A stretch of 64,000 bases of DNA from Elephas maximus indicus (GCF_024166365.1 NC_064838.1:76710001-76774000); one strand, 5' to 3'. Numbered from the stretch's first letter, positions 1 through 11,958 are shown. Made by a program: numbers and translations. The notes: generated by a model from the letters alone, not told the origin.

Positions 1-1396
1 AGCTTTCACATGCATATGATGCAATTGAAAATACCATGGCTTGGGTCAGGTACACCTTAGTCTTCAAGGTGACATCTTTGCTTTTCAATACTTTTAAGAG
101 GTCCTTTGCAGCAGATTTGCCCAATGCAATGCGTCTTTTGATTTCTTGGCTGCTGCTTCCATGGCTGTTGATTGTGGACCCAAGTAAAATGAAATCCTCG
201 ACAACTTCGATCTTTTCGCCGTTTATCATGATGTTGCTCATTGGTACAGTTGCGAGGATTTTTGTTTTCTTTATGTTGAGGTGCAATCCATACTGAAGGG
301 TGTGGTCTTTGATCTTCATTAGCAAGTGTTTCAAATCCTTTTCATTTTCAGCAAGCAAGTTTGTGTCATTTGCATAACACAGGTTGTTAATGAGTCTTCC
401 TCCAACGCTGATACCCCATCCTTCTTCATATAGTCCAGCTTCTTGGATTTTTCCTCAGGATACAGATTGAATAGGTATGGTGAAAGGATACAACCGTGAT
501 GCATGCCTTTCCTGGCTTTAAACCAATCAGTATCCCCTTGTTCTGTCTGAACAACTGCCTCTTGATCTATGTAAAGTTTCCTCATGAGGACAATTAAGTG
601 TTCTGGAATTCCCAGTCTTCACAATGTTATCCATAATTTGTCATGATCCACACAGTCGAATGCCTTAGCATAGTCAATACTACACAGGTAAACATCCTTT
701 TGGTATTCTCTGCTTTCAGCCAGGATCTGTGTGACATCAGCAATGATATTCCTGATTCTATGTCCTCTTCTGAAATCAGCCTGAATTACTGGCAGTTCCC
801 TGTCGATAAACTGCTGCAGCCGTTTTAGGATGCTCTTCATCAGAATTTTGCTTGCTTGTGATATTAATGATATTGTTGTATAATTTCTGCATACAGTTGG
901 ATCACCTTTCTTGGGAATAGGCATAAATATGGATCTTTTCCAGTCATTTGGCCAGGAAGCTGTCTTCCGTATTTCTTGGCAAAGATGAGTGAGCACCTCC
1001 AGCATTGCATCCATTTGTTGAAACTTCTCAGTTGATATTCTATCAATTCCTGGAGCCTTGTTTTTCACCAATGCCTTCAGAGCAGCTTGGATTTCTTCTT
1101 TCAATACTGTCAGTTCCTGATCATATATTACCTCCTGAAATGGTTGAATGTTGACTAATTCTTTTTGGTATAATGACTCTGTTTATTCTTTCCATCTGCA
1201 TTTGATTCTTCGCACATCATTTAATATTTTCAGCATAGAATCTTACACATTTGCAACTCGAAGCTTGAATTTTTTCTCAGTTCCTTCAGCTTGAGAAACA
1301 CTGAGCATGTTCTTCCCTTATGGTTTTCTATCTCCAGCTACATGTCATTATAATACTTTGTCTTCTTAAGCTGCCTTTGAAATCTTCTGTTTGTAC
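1..1396 (-). mobile_element. RTE (BovB-clade) LINE fragment, reverse transcriptase region
   Basis: Read on the minus strand this is the middle of the RTE open reading frame. The stretch at about 619-1104 translates to RT finger and palm sequence with KNKAPGIDRIS near 1050, the palm motif SIDYAKAFDCVDH near 640-675 and QADFRRGHRIRN between them. The next piece (331-585) carries the KGMHHGCILSPYLFNLY region in another frame, so the frame is broken. The element's 3' end lies left of the window. Its 5' end here is truncated and abuts an L1 fragment at about 1397. It aligns with 9860-11260 of the near full-length copy at 8443-11669. Confidence 0.9.
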
Positions 1397-2841
1397 GACC
1401 TAGCAATTCCACTCCTTGGAATATATCCTAGAGAAATAAGGGCCATCACAGGAATAGAAATATGTACACTGGTGCTCATTGTACCACTGTTCACAACAGT
1501 AAAAAAAGTGGAAACAACCTAGATGCCCGTCAATGGATGAAGGTATGGACATATTATGGTATATTTACACAATGGACTACCATGCAACCATAAAAAAACA
1601 ATGACAATTCCTGGAAACATCTCATAACATGGATGAATCTTGAAAGCATTAAGCTTAGTGAAATTAGTCAGTTGCAAAAGGACAAATATCAAGAAAAGTT
1701 TCAAACACAGAAGAAAACATTCTTTGATGGTTACAAGGTTGGGGAGGGAGGGAGGGGAATTCACTAACTAAATAAAAACCAAAAAAAATCCACTTCCATC
1801 AAGTCCATTCTGACTCATAGTGACCCTATAGGACAAAGTAGAACTGCCCCATAGAGTTTCTAAGGAGGACCTGGTGGATTCAAACTGCTGACCCATCTGT
1901 TAGCAGCCACAGCACTTAACTGCTATGCCACCAGGATTTCCTACTAGATAGTAGACAAGAATTATCTTAGGTGAAAGGAAGGACAACACACAATACAGAG
2001 AAAGTCAGCACAACTGGATTAAACCAAAAGCTAAGAAGTTTCCTGAACACTACCAAACATTTCGTGGGACAGAGTAGCAGAGGCAGGGCTCTTGGGGCTA
2101 CGGTTTCGGGGGACATCTAAGTCAATTAGCATACCAAATTTATTAAGATAATGTTCTGCATCCCACTTTAACAAGTGTTTTCTTGGGTCTTAAAAGCTAG
2201 CAAGAGGCCACCTAAGAGGCATCAATTGGTTCCAACCCACCTGGAGCAAAGGTGAATGAAGAACACCAAAGACACAAGGAAAATCTTAGCACAAGAGACA
2301 AAAAGGGCCACATAAACCAGAGACTCTGTCAGCCTGAGACCAGAAGAACTAGATGGTTCCCAGCTACCACAAATGACTGTCCTGGTAGGGAACACAACAG
2401 AGAGTCCCTGATGGAGTAGGAGATGGGTGCAGAACTGAAATTCTAGTGTTAATGGTCTGAGTGAGCATGGAGGAACCTCGGAAGACATGGCCCCTGGACT
2501 CTCTGTTAACCCAGAACTAAAACCATCCCTGAAGCCAACTCTTCAGACAAAGAATAGACTGGACTATGAGACATAAAATGACACTCATGAAGAGTGTGCT
2601 TATTAGGTCAGGTAGATACACGAGACTAAATGGGCATCTCATGTCCAAAGGCAGGATGAGAAGGCAGAAAGGGATAGTAGCTGATTGAATGGACAAGGGA
2701 AATTTGGGGTGAAAGGGGGTGTGTGCTGTCACATTATAGGGATTGCAACTAGGGTCACGTAACTATGTGTGTATAAACTTTTTATGAGAAACTAATATGA
2801 GCTATAAACTTTCACCTAAATCACAATTAAAAAAAAAAAGA
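1397..2841 (+). mobile_element. L1 LINE, end of ORF2 plus lineage 3' UTR and poly(A)
   Basis: The first part (1397-1770) matches the well-known L1 ORF2 3' end, with a run that reads 'aagtggaaacaacc' followed by 'atggatgaa' and 'catggatgaatcttgaa' type phrases. After a SINE insertion it continues as a roughly 900 bp 3' UTR that ends in an A-rich tail at 2829-2841. The same 3' UTR is found antisense at 19533-20422 and 55795-56498 and, as a variant, at 36787-37490, so it marks one L1 lineage of this genome. Minus-strand ORFs across it are not genes. Confidence 0.85.
1774..1941 (-). mobile_element. AfroSINE-type tRNA-derived SINE
   Basis: Minus-strand copy: the T-rich tail complement starts at 1774 and the tRNA-like head ends at 1941 with 'ccaccaggatttcc'. 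It lies inside the L1 3' end at 1397-2841, whose sequence resumes at 1942. Similar 'ctaactaaata' and 'ctactagatag' strings at the two edges may be a decayed TSD. Confidence 0.88.
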
Positions 2842-2847
2842 AATAAA

Positions 2848-4372
2848 GAACCAATGATACTGAAGGAAGAAGTCCAAGCTTCACTGAAGGGAATGTGAAA
2901 AACAAGCCTCCAGGAATTGATAGAATACTGATTGAGGTTTTTCAGCAAGCAGATGCAGCGCTGGAGGTGCTCACTGGTCTAAAAAAAACAAGAAATTTGG
3001 AAGACAGCTCCCTGGTTAACTGACTGGAAGAGATCCATGTTTGTGTCTATTCCAAAGACAGGTGATTCAGGAGAAAGTGAAATTATGGAACAATATCATT
3101 AATATTACACATAAGTGAAATTTTGCTGAAAATCATTCAGAGGCAGATGCAGGAGTGCTTCAAAAAGGAACTGCCAGAAAGTCAAGCTGGATTCAGAAAA
3201 GGATGTGGAAGGAGGGTATCACTACTGATGTCAGGTCAATCTCGGCTTAAAGCAGAGAATCCCAGAAACATGTTTACCTGTATTTTATTGACTATGCAAA
3301 GGCATTTGACTGTATGAGTCATAATAAATTATGAACAATATTGCAAATAATAGGAATTCTAAAGATCTTAATTGCGCTCATGAGTAACCTCTACATAGAT
3401 CAAGAGGCAGTCGTTCAAGCAGAGCAAGGGGATATTGCATGGTTTAAAGTCAGGAAAGGTGTCTGTCAAGGTTATATCCTTTCACCATATTTATCCAATC
3501 TGTATACTGAGCAAATAATCCCAAAGCTGGGCTCTGTGGAGAAGAACGCAGCATCAGGGTGAGAGGAAGACTCAGTAACAACCTGTGTTATGCAGATGAT
3601 ACAACATTGTTTGCTGAAAGTGAAGAGGACTTGAAGCACTTCCTGAGGAATATCAAAGACCACAGCCTTCAGTATGGATTACACCTCAACATAAAACAAA
3701 AATCTTCACAACTGGACCAAAAAGCAAAATCTTGGTAAATGGAGAAAATATTGAAGTTATCAAGGATTTCCTTTTACTTGGATCCACAATCAATACCCAT
3801 AGCAGCAGCAGTTAAAAAAGCAGAGGGTGTATGTTGTTGGGCAAATCTGCTACAAAAGACCTCTTTAAGATGTTGCAAAGCAAGGATGTCACTGTGAGAA
3901 CTAAGGTGCTCCTGAACCAAGCCTTGGTAATTTCAATTGTCTTGTATGCATACAGAAGCTAGACAATGAATAAGAAAGACTGAAGAAAAATTGACAGCTT
4001 TGAATTATGATGTTGGCAAAGAATATAGAATATACCATGGCCTGCCAGAAGAACAAACAAATCTCTCTCTTGGAAGAAGTACAGCCAGAATGCTCTTTAA
4101 AAGCCAAGATGGTGAGACTTCCTCTCACATACTTTGGACACATTATCAGGAAGGTCCTGTCTCAGGAGACGGACATCATGCTTGGTAAAGTGGAGGGTCA
4201 ATGAAAAACAGGAAGACCCTCAAGAAGATGAATTGACACAGTGGCCACAACAATGGGCTCAAGAATAGTAAAGATTGTGAGAGTGGCGTAGGACCGGGCG
4301 ATATTTCATTCTGTCATACATAGTTGCTGTGAGTCTGAACTGACTTGAAGACACCTGAGAACCACAGTAACA
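2848..4372 (+). mobile_element. RTE LINE, 5'-truncated, RT to 3' end
   Basis: Starts directly after the L1 poly(A) and runs from the RT N-terminal region to a decayed 3' end at about 4350-4372. Peptide fragments in changing frames include LPESQAGFRKG near 3170 and KGVCQGYILSPYLSNLY near 3455-3510. The usual catalytic YADD block falls near 3590 ('tatgcagatgatac'). Internal stops and frameshifts make it non-functional. Confidence 0.9.
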
Positions 4373-4486
4373 ATCATTATGTAACTATTTTCTCACACTG
4401 CAATGAAATTACATCAGACAGCAAAACAAAAAGATAAAAAAAAAACATAAATTGTACATGTTAAGAAATAAGATTAAACCTAACAG

Positions 4487-4556
4487 AAACCAAAAACCAA
4501 ACCCAATGCCGTCGAGTTGATTCCAACTCATAGTGACCCTATAGGGTTGCTGTGAT
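4487..4556 (-). mobile_element. SINE 3'-end fragment with a small palindrome
   Basis: Starts as a minus-strand SINE tail ('aaaccaaacccaatgccgtc') but after only about 50 bases turns back into the plus-strand version of the same tail ('cctatagggttgctgtga'). The two pieces form a short inverted repeat centred near 4541. The rest of the SINE is missing. Confidence 0.6.
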
Positions 4557-4639
4557 GCAACCCAATAAATTACTGATTAATCCAAAGGAAAAACGCCTTC
4601 AAGTAGATCAATTATAACTCTTAAAATAGACTGACAATA

Positions 4640-5365
4640 AAACTATATGCCAAAACGTGGTAGTAATCTATATAGAACATACAATTTGCCATTTTAGCCA
4701 TTTTTTAAGTGTACAATTCAGCGGCAATGATTACATCCACTATGTTGGGCAACCACCACCACTACTTCCAAAAGATTTTCATCACCCCAAACAAAACTAT
4801 GTACCTATTAAGTAAGGATCCCCCATTCTCCCTGCCCTCCAAAACCTCTAATCTAGTCTCTCTAGAATTTTCCTGTTTTAGACATTTCGTGTGAGAGAAA
4901 TCATACAATGTTTGTCCTTTCATATTTGGCTTACTTTATATCTTCGCTTAGCATAAAATTTTCAAGATTTATCCATGTGTAGCATGTATTACAACCTAAT
5001 TTCATTTTATGTATGAATAATATCCCAATGTATGTATGTACATTTTGTTAATCTACTCAACTATTGATAGACACTTGGGTTGTTTCCACCTTTTGCTGTA
5101 GTGAATAATGCTAATATGAAATTTAGTGAGCAAGTATCTGAGCACCTGCTTTCAATTCTTTTTGAGTATGTATGTAGGAATGTAATTGCTGAGTCATATG
5201 GTAATTTTATGTTTAACTTTTTGAGGAACTGCCACACTGTTTTTCCAAAGTAGCTGCACCATTTTACATTCCCACCAGCAAGGCACAAGAGTTTGTTTTT
5301 TTAGGTGTTTGACAAGAAACTCTGTAATTTCTTTTTCTTCTTTTCGTATTTTCTTTTTTAAAATT
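4640..5365 (-). mobile_element. Old L1 remnant, 3' region, antisense
   Basis: The plus strand reads as the complement of an old mammalian L1 3' end: 'gtgtacaattcagcggc', then 'atccatgtgtagcatgtat', then 'gacacttgggttgtttcc', then 'ttcccaccagcaaggcac'. This is the canonical order for an antisense L1M-type 3' end. No coding capacity remains. Confidence 0.85.
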
Positions 5366-5404
5366 GGCAATTGTAGAATGGGCCAAAAGCAAATACATTA
5401 GTCC

Positions 5405-5627
5405 TAGTTCAAAATTGTTGTGGTTAGTTGCCATCACGCCAATTACAACCCATGGCAATACTGTGTGTGAAGAGCAGAATTGCTTCATAGGATTTTTAAG
5501 GCTGTGCCCTTTCTGAAGCAGATGGACAGGTCTTTCATCTAAGGCACTGCTGGACGGGTTTGAACTGCCAACCTTTAGGCTTGTAGTCAAGGACTTAACG
5601 ATTTTGGCCACCCAAGGACTCCAGTTC
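5405..5627 (-). mobile_element. SINE, long AfroSINE-like variant, degraded
   Basis: Minus-strand copy with the extra middle section of the longer variant ('ggatttttaaggctgtgcc') between the tail part near 5430 and the tRNA-like head near 5560-5620 ('tttgaactgccaacctt'). Clearly more diverged than the short copies at 16796 or 50391. Confidence 0.75.
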
Positions 5628-6647
5628 AGTATTAATAGATGGGGGGGGGGGAGTAATAAATGAGTTTCTGCAAGAATGTGGTCAAGTTATTTCTCATCTT
5701 TGAACGTTTGCTCCCTTATCCTCCAAGTAAATCCGAACTGTAAATCTGTCACTCTGTAATGCATTTAATAAACTGAGATGGTCAAGTGCCTTGATTTAAA
5801 TAATGATGTAACTCTGCCATCTAGTGTCCACTCTATTTCTCTAACCTGTAGAGGAAAAATTTGTACTCTGAGTTTCAGTTCTGGGGAGGGTTTTTGTACT
5901 CCTGGATTATCTTTTAAAAAGCCTACGGATTATCACTCAGTTTGGCTGAGAATAGGACCTCTAATAGATGCTGGCTAATTTGGCAATATTAGCAGAAAGT
6001 AAAACCAACATTTCTATTTTATTATGTCAAACTAAACAAAAATAAACAAAATAACTCATGGGTAGCAAGAATGAATTTTGGACTAAGATTTAAAAGATCT
6101 GGGCTTTATTCTTCTTCTTCCAATATAATTAGTTATATTTCCCTGAGAAAATCATAAACATATCAGCTTTGGTTTATTTATTTGCAAAATTTTTGGTAAT
6201 TTTTTAAAATACGTTCAGACATGCTTTAAGAATTCAACCTATAAATAAATTACAATTGACTGTAAATAGCACAAGGTTTTGAAAAAATCTAAAAGAAAAC
6301 ACAAAGTTTAAGCAGCGTGTGATTTACATATCTATGTAAAATGTACATATGTGTGTATCTTTTTATCTTTTGACATCTCTCAATCTTTTATTATATTTCT
6401 CTCTCTTCTATTTATCTCTATCTGTCTAATCCATATCATCTATCTGGGCCTACAGCCATATTTTCATTAACCCTTTTAGCTCAAATATTAGAGGTAAAAA
6501 GGATTTCTCTGCACTAAGACTTTTTTTTTTTTTTTTTAAGACTTGGGTACCACTATTCCAGATATCCTTTCTATATCAACAATGATTAAGAGAGAGAGTT
6601 TGAGATGCGATACCCCCCTTTCACTTGAATGCTCTAAATCTTAAAAT
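5628..6647. other. AT-rich interval, no gene or repeat recognised
   Basis: Contains an 11-base G run at about 5641-5651 and a long T run at about 6522-6538. Short ORFs here have no recognisable domain. I see nothing else that can be named. Confidence 0.5.
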
Positions 6648-6762
6648 TAAATATAAGAAGACTAAAAGAAGGCAGAAGAATTTATGCATTTTAATTGTGT
6701 TGTTAAAGAATATTCAATATAATGTGGACTGCCTGAAGAATGAACAAATCACTCTTAGAAGA
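6648..6762 (+). mobile_element. RTE LINE fragment, C-terminal region
   Basis: Diverged match to the 11270-11390 part of the near full-length RTE, including 'gtggactgcc' and 'aagaatgaacaaatc'. It ends exactly where an LTR begins at 6763. Confidence 0.65.
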
Positions 6763-7264
6763 TGTCATGGATTGGGGGGTGTCCTCCAAAAATGTGTGTC
6801 AAATTGGTTAGGCCATGATTCCCAGTATTGCATGGTTGTCCTCCATTTAGTGATTGTAATTTTATGTTAAAGAGGATTAGGGTGGGATTGTAACATCCTT
6901 ACTAAGGTCACATCCCTGATCCAATATAACGGGAGTTTCCCTGGAATGTGGCCTGAGCCACATTTTATCTAAAAAGAGATGAAAGGGAAGCAAGCAGAGA
7001 GTGCAGACCTCATAAAACCAAGAAAGCAGTGTCAGGAGCAGATCTCGTCCTTTGGACCTGGGGTTCCTGCAAGGAGAAGCTCCTAGTCCAGGGGAAGATT
7101 GATGACAAGGACTTTTCTCCAGAGCCGACAGAGAAAGCCTTCCCCTGGAGCTGACAACCTGAATTTGGACTTCAAGCCTCCTAGACTGTAAGGAAATAAA
7201 TTTCTCTTTGTTAAAGCCATCCACTTGTGGTATTTCTGTTATAGCAGCACTAGATGACTAAGAC
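6763..7264 (+). mobile_element. Solo LTR, ERVL-MaLR type
   Basis: Starts 'tgtcatggattgg' and ends 'gatgactaagac', with the LTR poly(A) region 'aaataaatttctctttg' at about 7194-7210. It belongs to the same family as the LTRs at 46198, 47675 and 49943. It is closest to the minus copy at 44275-44803, sharing an internal block ('gggtgggattgtaacatcc') absent from the others. The flanking pentamers 'gaaga' and 'gatga' could be a decayed 5 bp TSD. Confidence 0.8.
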
Positions 7265-7285
7265 GATGAGCTTTGACAAACTTAA

Positions 7286-7495
7286 GGTATTCAGGTGGCA
7301 CAAAGGTTAAATACTCAACTATTCGCCAAAAGATTGGTGGTTCAAACCTACCAGGAGGGACCTGGGAAGACAGGCCTGGCAATCTGGTTCTGGAAAAAAA
7401 AAAAAAAAACCCATGGAGCAGTTCTACTCTGCACACATTAGTTACCATGAGTTGGAATTGATTAGGGCAACTAACAACAATAACAACCACAAACT
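7286..7495 (+). mobile_element. SINE with RTE-like (CAA)n tail
   Basis: tRNA-like head near 7295-7350 ('ggttcaaacctacc' resembles a B box), a 16-base A run inside the body, and a tail that ends 'ggcaactaacaacaataacaacc'. The tail matches the 3' end of the RTE elements rather than a plain poly(A). Confidence 0.8.
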
Positions 7496-7608
7496 TGTAA
7501 GCTAATGAAACCACCTCCACAACTATGATACAAAGCATTCCCATTTTTTTCTGGGGAAAAATTTCTTTTACTATTGTTTTCAGTATATCTTTCTCTGTAC
7601 CCTGAGCC

Positions 7609-7764
7609 TTGGAGCCCTGGTGGCGCAGTAGTAAGAGCTCGGCAGCTAACCAAAAGGTTGGCAGTTCAAATCCACCATCTGTTCCTACAGGGCAGTTTTA
7701 TTCTGTCCTACAGCGTTGCTATGAGTCAGAATTGACTTGATGGCAACGTTTGTTTTTTTTTTTG
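7609..7764 (+). mobile_element. AfroSINE-type SINE
   Basis: One of the better preserved plus-strand copies. The A-box-like 'tggcgcagtagtaag' and the B-box-like 'ggcagttcaaatcc' are both present, and the body ends 'gacttgatggcaacg' followed by a T-rich tail. The head is only tRNA-like: it cannot fold to a full cloverleaf with a matched acceptor stem, so it is not a tRNA gene. Confidence 0.9.
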
Positions 7765-8429
7765 GACTCTGAGGTTCAGGAAACCTCATATCTGCTTTCC
7801 ATCCTTACAAATCAATTTTGCTTTTTAGAATTTGTTTATGAATTGAATCATAGAATATGTACTCTATCATGGCTGATTTCTTTCCCTTAGGATAAAAATT
7901 TTGAAATTTATCCATATTATTGTGTACATCAGTAGTTCCTTATTTTCACTGGTTATTACTATTCTATTATATTCATATTTCAAATTTCTGATTATCGGTT
8001 CACTTGTTGGTGGGCATTTGTTTTGTTTCCAATATTTGGCAATTGTGAATAAAGTTGTTATGAACTTTCATATACAAGATTTTTTGTGGACATGTATTTT
8101 CATTTCTAGGGGAATGGAATGGTTAGGGCACATAGTGGGTATGTAACAGACTGCCAAATAGTTTTCCAAAATTATTTTACAATTTTAATTTCAGAGTAGC
8201 AGTGTTTGAAAGTTCTAAATGCTGCATATTCTTGCAAAAATGTGGTATGGCCAATCTTTGTAATTTCAGTCATTATAGTGGGAGTGTGGTAGTACAAAAT
8301 TTTGGTTTTAATTTGTATTTCCCTGATGATTTGATGGTGTCCAATATCTTTTTATTTCCTGACTGGGTTTTTGTTGGTGAAGTGTCTGCCCATGTGTCTT
8401 TTTATCTTTTTTTTTTTTTTAATAGTACT
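7765..8429 (-). mobile_element. Old L1 remnant, antisense, split by the RTE at 8443
   Basis: The plus strand shows the complement of L1 3' sequence: 'ttgtttccaatatttgg', 'gaataaagttgttatgaac', 'tttgtatttccctgatgatttgatg'. The same L1 resumes after the RTE at 11683 ('catattcttgatacaaat'), which proves the RTE entered this L1. Confidence 0.82.
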
Positions 8430-8442
8430 ATAGAGTTATGAA
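8430..8442. repeat. Target-site duplication, left copy
   Basis: Thirteen bases, 'atagagttatgaa', identical to 11670-11682 at the other end of the RTE. Confidence 0.93.
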
Positions 8443-11400
8443 CTTGCCTGTCAGTTTGTCGTACTGTGGGAGCTTGCGTGTTGGTCCCATGCTGGAAGCT
8501 ATGCCACCAGTATTCAGATACCAGCAGGGTCACCCATGGACGACAGGTTTCAGCTGAGCTTCCAGACTAAGACAGACTAGGAAGAAGGACCTGGAAGGCT
8601 ACTTCTGAAAAGCATTAGCCAGTGAAAACCTTATGAATAACAGCAGAACATTGTCTGATATAGTGCTGGAAGATGAGCCCCCCAGGTTGGAAGGCACTCA
8701 GAAGATGACTGGGGAAGAACTGCCTCCTCAAAGTAGAGTCAACCTTAATGACGTGGATGGAGTAATGGTTTTGGTAACTTCATTTGCTGATGTGGCACAA
8801 CTCAAAATGAGAAGAAAGAGCTGCAAGCATCCATTAATAATCAGAACCTGGAATGTACGAAGTATGAATCTAGGAAAATCAGAAATCACCAAAAATGAAA
8901 TGGAACACATAAACATCAATATCCTAGGCATTAGTGAGCTGAAATGGACTGGTATTGACCATTTTGAATTGGACAATCATATAGTCTAATATGCTGGGAA
9001 TGACAACTCGAAGAGAAATGGTGTTGCATTCATTGTCAAAAAGAACATTTCAAGATGTATCCTGAAGTGCAAGGCTGTTGGTGATAGGATAATATTCATA
9101 TACCTACAAGGAAGACCAGTTAATACAACTATTATTCAAATTTACACACCAACCACTAAGGCCAAAGATGAAGAAATAGAAGATTTTTATCAGCTGCTTC
9201 AGTCTGAAACTGATCGAACATGCAGTCAAAATGCATTGATAATTACTAGTGTTTGTAAAGCAAAAGTTAGAAACAAAGAAGAAGGATCAGTAGCTGGAAA
9301 ATATGGCTTTGGTGGTAGAAACAATGCCAGAGATCGAATGACAGAATTTTTAAAGACCAACGACTTCTTTGTTGCAAATGCCTTCTTTAACCAACATAAA
9401 CTGTGAATATACATATGGGCCTCACCAGATGGAACACACAGAAATTAAATTGACTACACCTGTGGAAACAGACGATGGAAAAGCTCAATATCATCAATCC
9501 GAACAATGCCAGGGGACAGCTGTGGAACAGACCATCAATTGCTCATATGCAAGTTCAAGCTGAAACTGAAGAAAATCAGAGCAAATCCGTGAGAGCCAAA
9601 ATATGACCTTGAGTACATTCCACCTGAATTTAGAGACCATCTGAAGAATAGATTCGGCGCATTAAACACTAGTGACTGAAGACCAGACGAGTCGTGGAAT
9701 GACATCAAGGACATCATCCATGAAGAAAGCAAGTGGTCATTGAAAAGACAGAAAAGAAAGAGAAAAGACCAAAATGGATGTCAGAGGAGACTCTGAAACT
9801 TGCCCTTGAGTGTTGAGCAGCTAAAGCAAAAGGAAGAATTGATGAAGTAAAAGAACTGAACAGAAGATTTCAAAGGGCCTCTCGAGAAGACAAAATAAAG
9901 TATTATAATGACGTGTGCAAAGAGCTGGAGATGGAAAACCAAAAGGGAAGAACATGTTCGGTGTTTCTCAAGCTGAAAGAACTGAAGAAAAATTCAAGCC
10001 TCGAGCTGCAATAGTGAAGGGTTCCATGGGGAAAATATTAAATGACGCAGGAAGCATCAAAAGAAGATGGAAGGAATACACAGAGTCATTATACCAAAAG
10101 GAATTAGTAGATGTTCAACCATTTCAACAGGTGGCATATGATCAGGAACTGATGGTGCTGAAGGAAGAAGTCCAAGCTGCTCTGAAGGCATTGGAGAAAA
10201 ACAAGTCTCCAAGAATTGATGGAATATGAATTGAGATGTTTCAACAAACAGATGCAGCACTGGAGGTGCTCACTCGTCTATGCCAAGAAATATGGAAGAG
10301 CTTCCTGGCCAACTGACTGGAAGAGATCCATATTTATGCCTATTGCCAAGAAAGGTGATCCAATTGAAGGTGGAAATTATAGAACAATATCATTAATATC
10401 ACACACAAGCAAAATTCTGCTGAAGATCATTCAAAAATGGCTACAGCAGTACATCAACAGGAAACTGCCAGAAATTCAGGCCAGCTTCAGAAGAGGACGT
10501 GGAACCAGGGATATCATTGCTGATGTCAGATGGATCCTGGCTGAAAGCAGAGAATACCAGAAGGATGTTTACCTGTGTTTTATTGACTATGCAAAGGCGT
10601 TCGACTGTGTGGATCATAACAATTATGGATAACATTGTGAAGAATGGGAATTTCAGAACAGTTAATTGTGCTCATGAGGAACCTCTACATACATCAAGAG
10701 GCAGTTGTTCAGACAGAACAAAGGGATACTGATTGGTTTAAAGTCAGGAAAGGTGTGTGTCAGGATTGTATTCTTTCACCATACTTATTTAATCTGTATG
10801 CTGAGCAAATAATCCGAGAAGCTGGACTATATGAAGAAGAACGTGGGGCATCAGGATTGGAGGGAGGCTCATTAACAACCTGCATTATGCAGATGACACA
10901 ACCTTGCTTGGTGAAAGTGAAGAGGACTTGAAGCACTTACTAATGAAGGTCAAAGACCAAAGCCTTTATTATGGATTGCACCTCAACATAAAGAAAACAA
11001 AAATCCTCACAACTGGACCAATGAGCAACATCATGATAAATGGAGAAAAGATTGAAGTTGTCAAGGATTTCATTTTACTTGGTTCCACAATCAACAACCA
11101 TGGAAGCAGCAGTCAAGAAATTAAAAGACACATTACATTAGGTAAATCTGCTGCAAAAGACCTCTTCAAAGTGTTGAAGAGCAAAGATGTCACCCTGAAC
11201 ACTAAGGTGTGCCTGACCCAAGCCATGGTATTTTCAATCACCTCATATGCATGTGAAAGCTGGGCAATGAATAAGGAAGACCGAAGAAGAATTGACGCCT
11301 TTGAATTGTGGTGTTGGTGAAAAATATTGAATATACCATGGACTGCCAAAAGAATGAACAAATCTGTCTTAGAAGAAGCACAGCTAGAATGCTCCTTAGA

Positions 11401-11669
11401 GGCAAGGATGGCAAGACTGCGTCTTACATACTTTGAACATGTTGCCAGAAGAGATCAGTCCCTGGAGAAGGACATCATGCTTGGCAGAGTACAGGGTCAG
11501 CAGAAAGGAGAAAGACCCTCAAGGAGGTGAATTGACACAGTAGCTGCAACAATGAGCTCAAGCATAACAAGGATTGTAAGGATGGCTCAGGACCGGGGAG
11601 TGTTTCGTTGTGTTGTGCATAGGGTTGGTATGAGTTTTAAATGACTTGAGGGCACCTAACAACAACAAC
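8443..11669 (+). mobile_element. Near full-length RTE (BovB-clade) LINE
   Basis: A 3227 bp element between perfect 13 bp TSDs, so both ends are defined. The order is: about 190 bp 5' leader, endonuclease region (about 8830-9410), linker, reverse transcriptase (about 10150-10930), C-terminal region (to about 11530), and a 3' end of 'ggcacctaacaacaacaaca'. The short CAA-type tail instead of a long poly(A) is typical of RTE elements. BovB-clade RTEs are known in Afrotheria and are generally thought to have arrived by horizontal transfer. Many stops and frameshifts show the copy is dead. It serves as the reference for the other RTE pieces here. Confidence 0.95.
8633..11530 (+). pseudogene. RTE polyprotein remnant: AP endonuclease plus reverse transcriptase
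   Basis: The endonuclease part shows TWNVRSMN and LGISELKWTG at about 8845-8955, the catalytic N and E neighbourhoods of AP-type endonucleases, then an in-frame stop at 8987-8989. The reading continues past that stop with the region equivalent to IQIYTPTT (near 9140). The RT part begins near 10150, has CFIDYAKAFDCVDH at about 10577-10618, then GVCQDCILSPYLFNLYAE near 10752-10806; the YADD box near 10890 is shifted out of frame. The last open piece (10904-11320) is a C-terminal region of 138 residues. RTE proteins of this kind are about 1000 residues, so the ORF is now in at least seven pieces. Confidence 0.88.
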
Positions 11670-11682
11670 ATAGAGTTATGAA
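11670..11682. repeat. Target-site duplication, right copy
   Basis: Identical to 8430-8442; sequence after it continues the antisense L1 that precedes the left copy. Confidence 0.93.
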
Positions 11683-11958
11683 ATTTCATTACATATTCTT
11701 GATACAAATATTTTGTCACACACATGCACACACATAAAAAAAAAGTATAAATTAATCTTGCCTTTTCATTTTTTCAAATTTTGTTTTTAAAATTATCATC
11801 CAGTAAAACTGGCCATTTTTGGTACAGAAACCAAAACCACCACCATAATTAGGGTACAGCTTCACCACTCAAAGAAACCCCTCCGGTTATAACTTTATAA
11901 TCACATTCTCCACCATCCTTAACCCTGGTAATCTCTGATCCATTTTACATCATTATAA

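Noticed and set aside
7609-7764. tRNA gene
   Set aside because: A- and B-box-like sequences are present, here and in the many other SINEs, but the acceptor stem and a full cloverleaf are lacking and the sequence continues into a SINE body.
8633-8989. 118-codon open frame as a host gene
   Set aside because: It is the start of the RTE endonuclease, with TWNVRSMN and LGISELKWTG, inside an element with defined TSDs.
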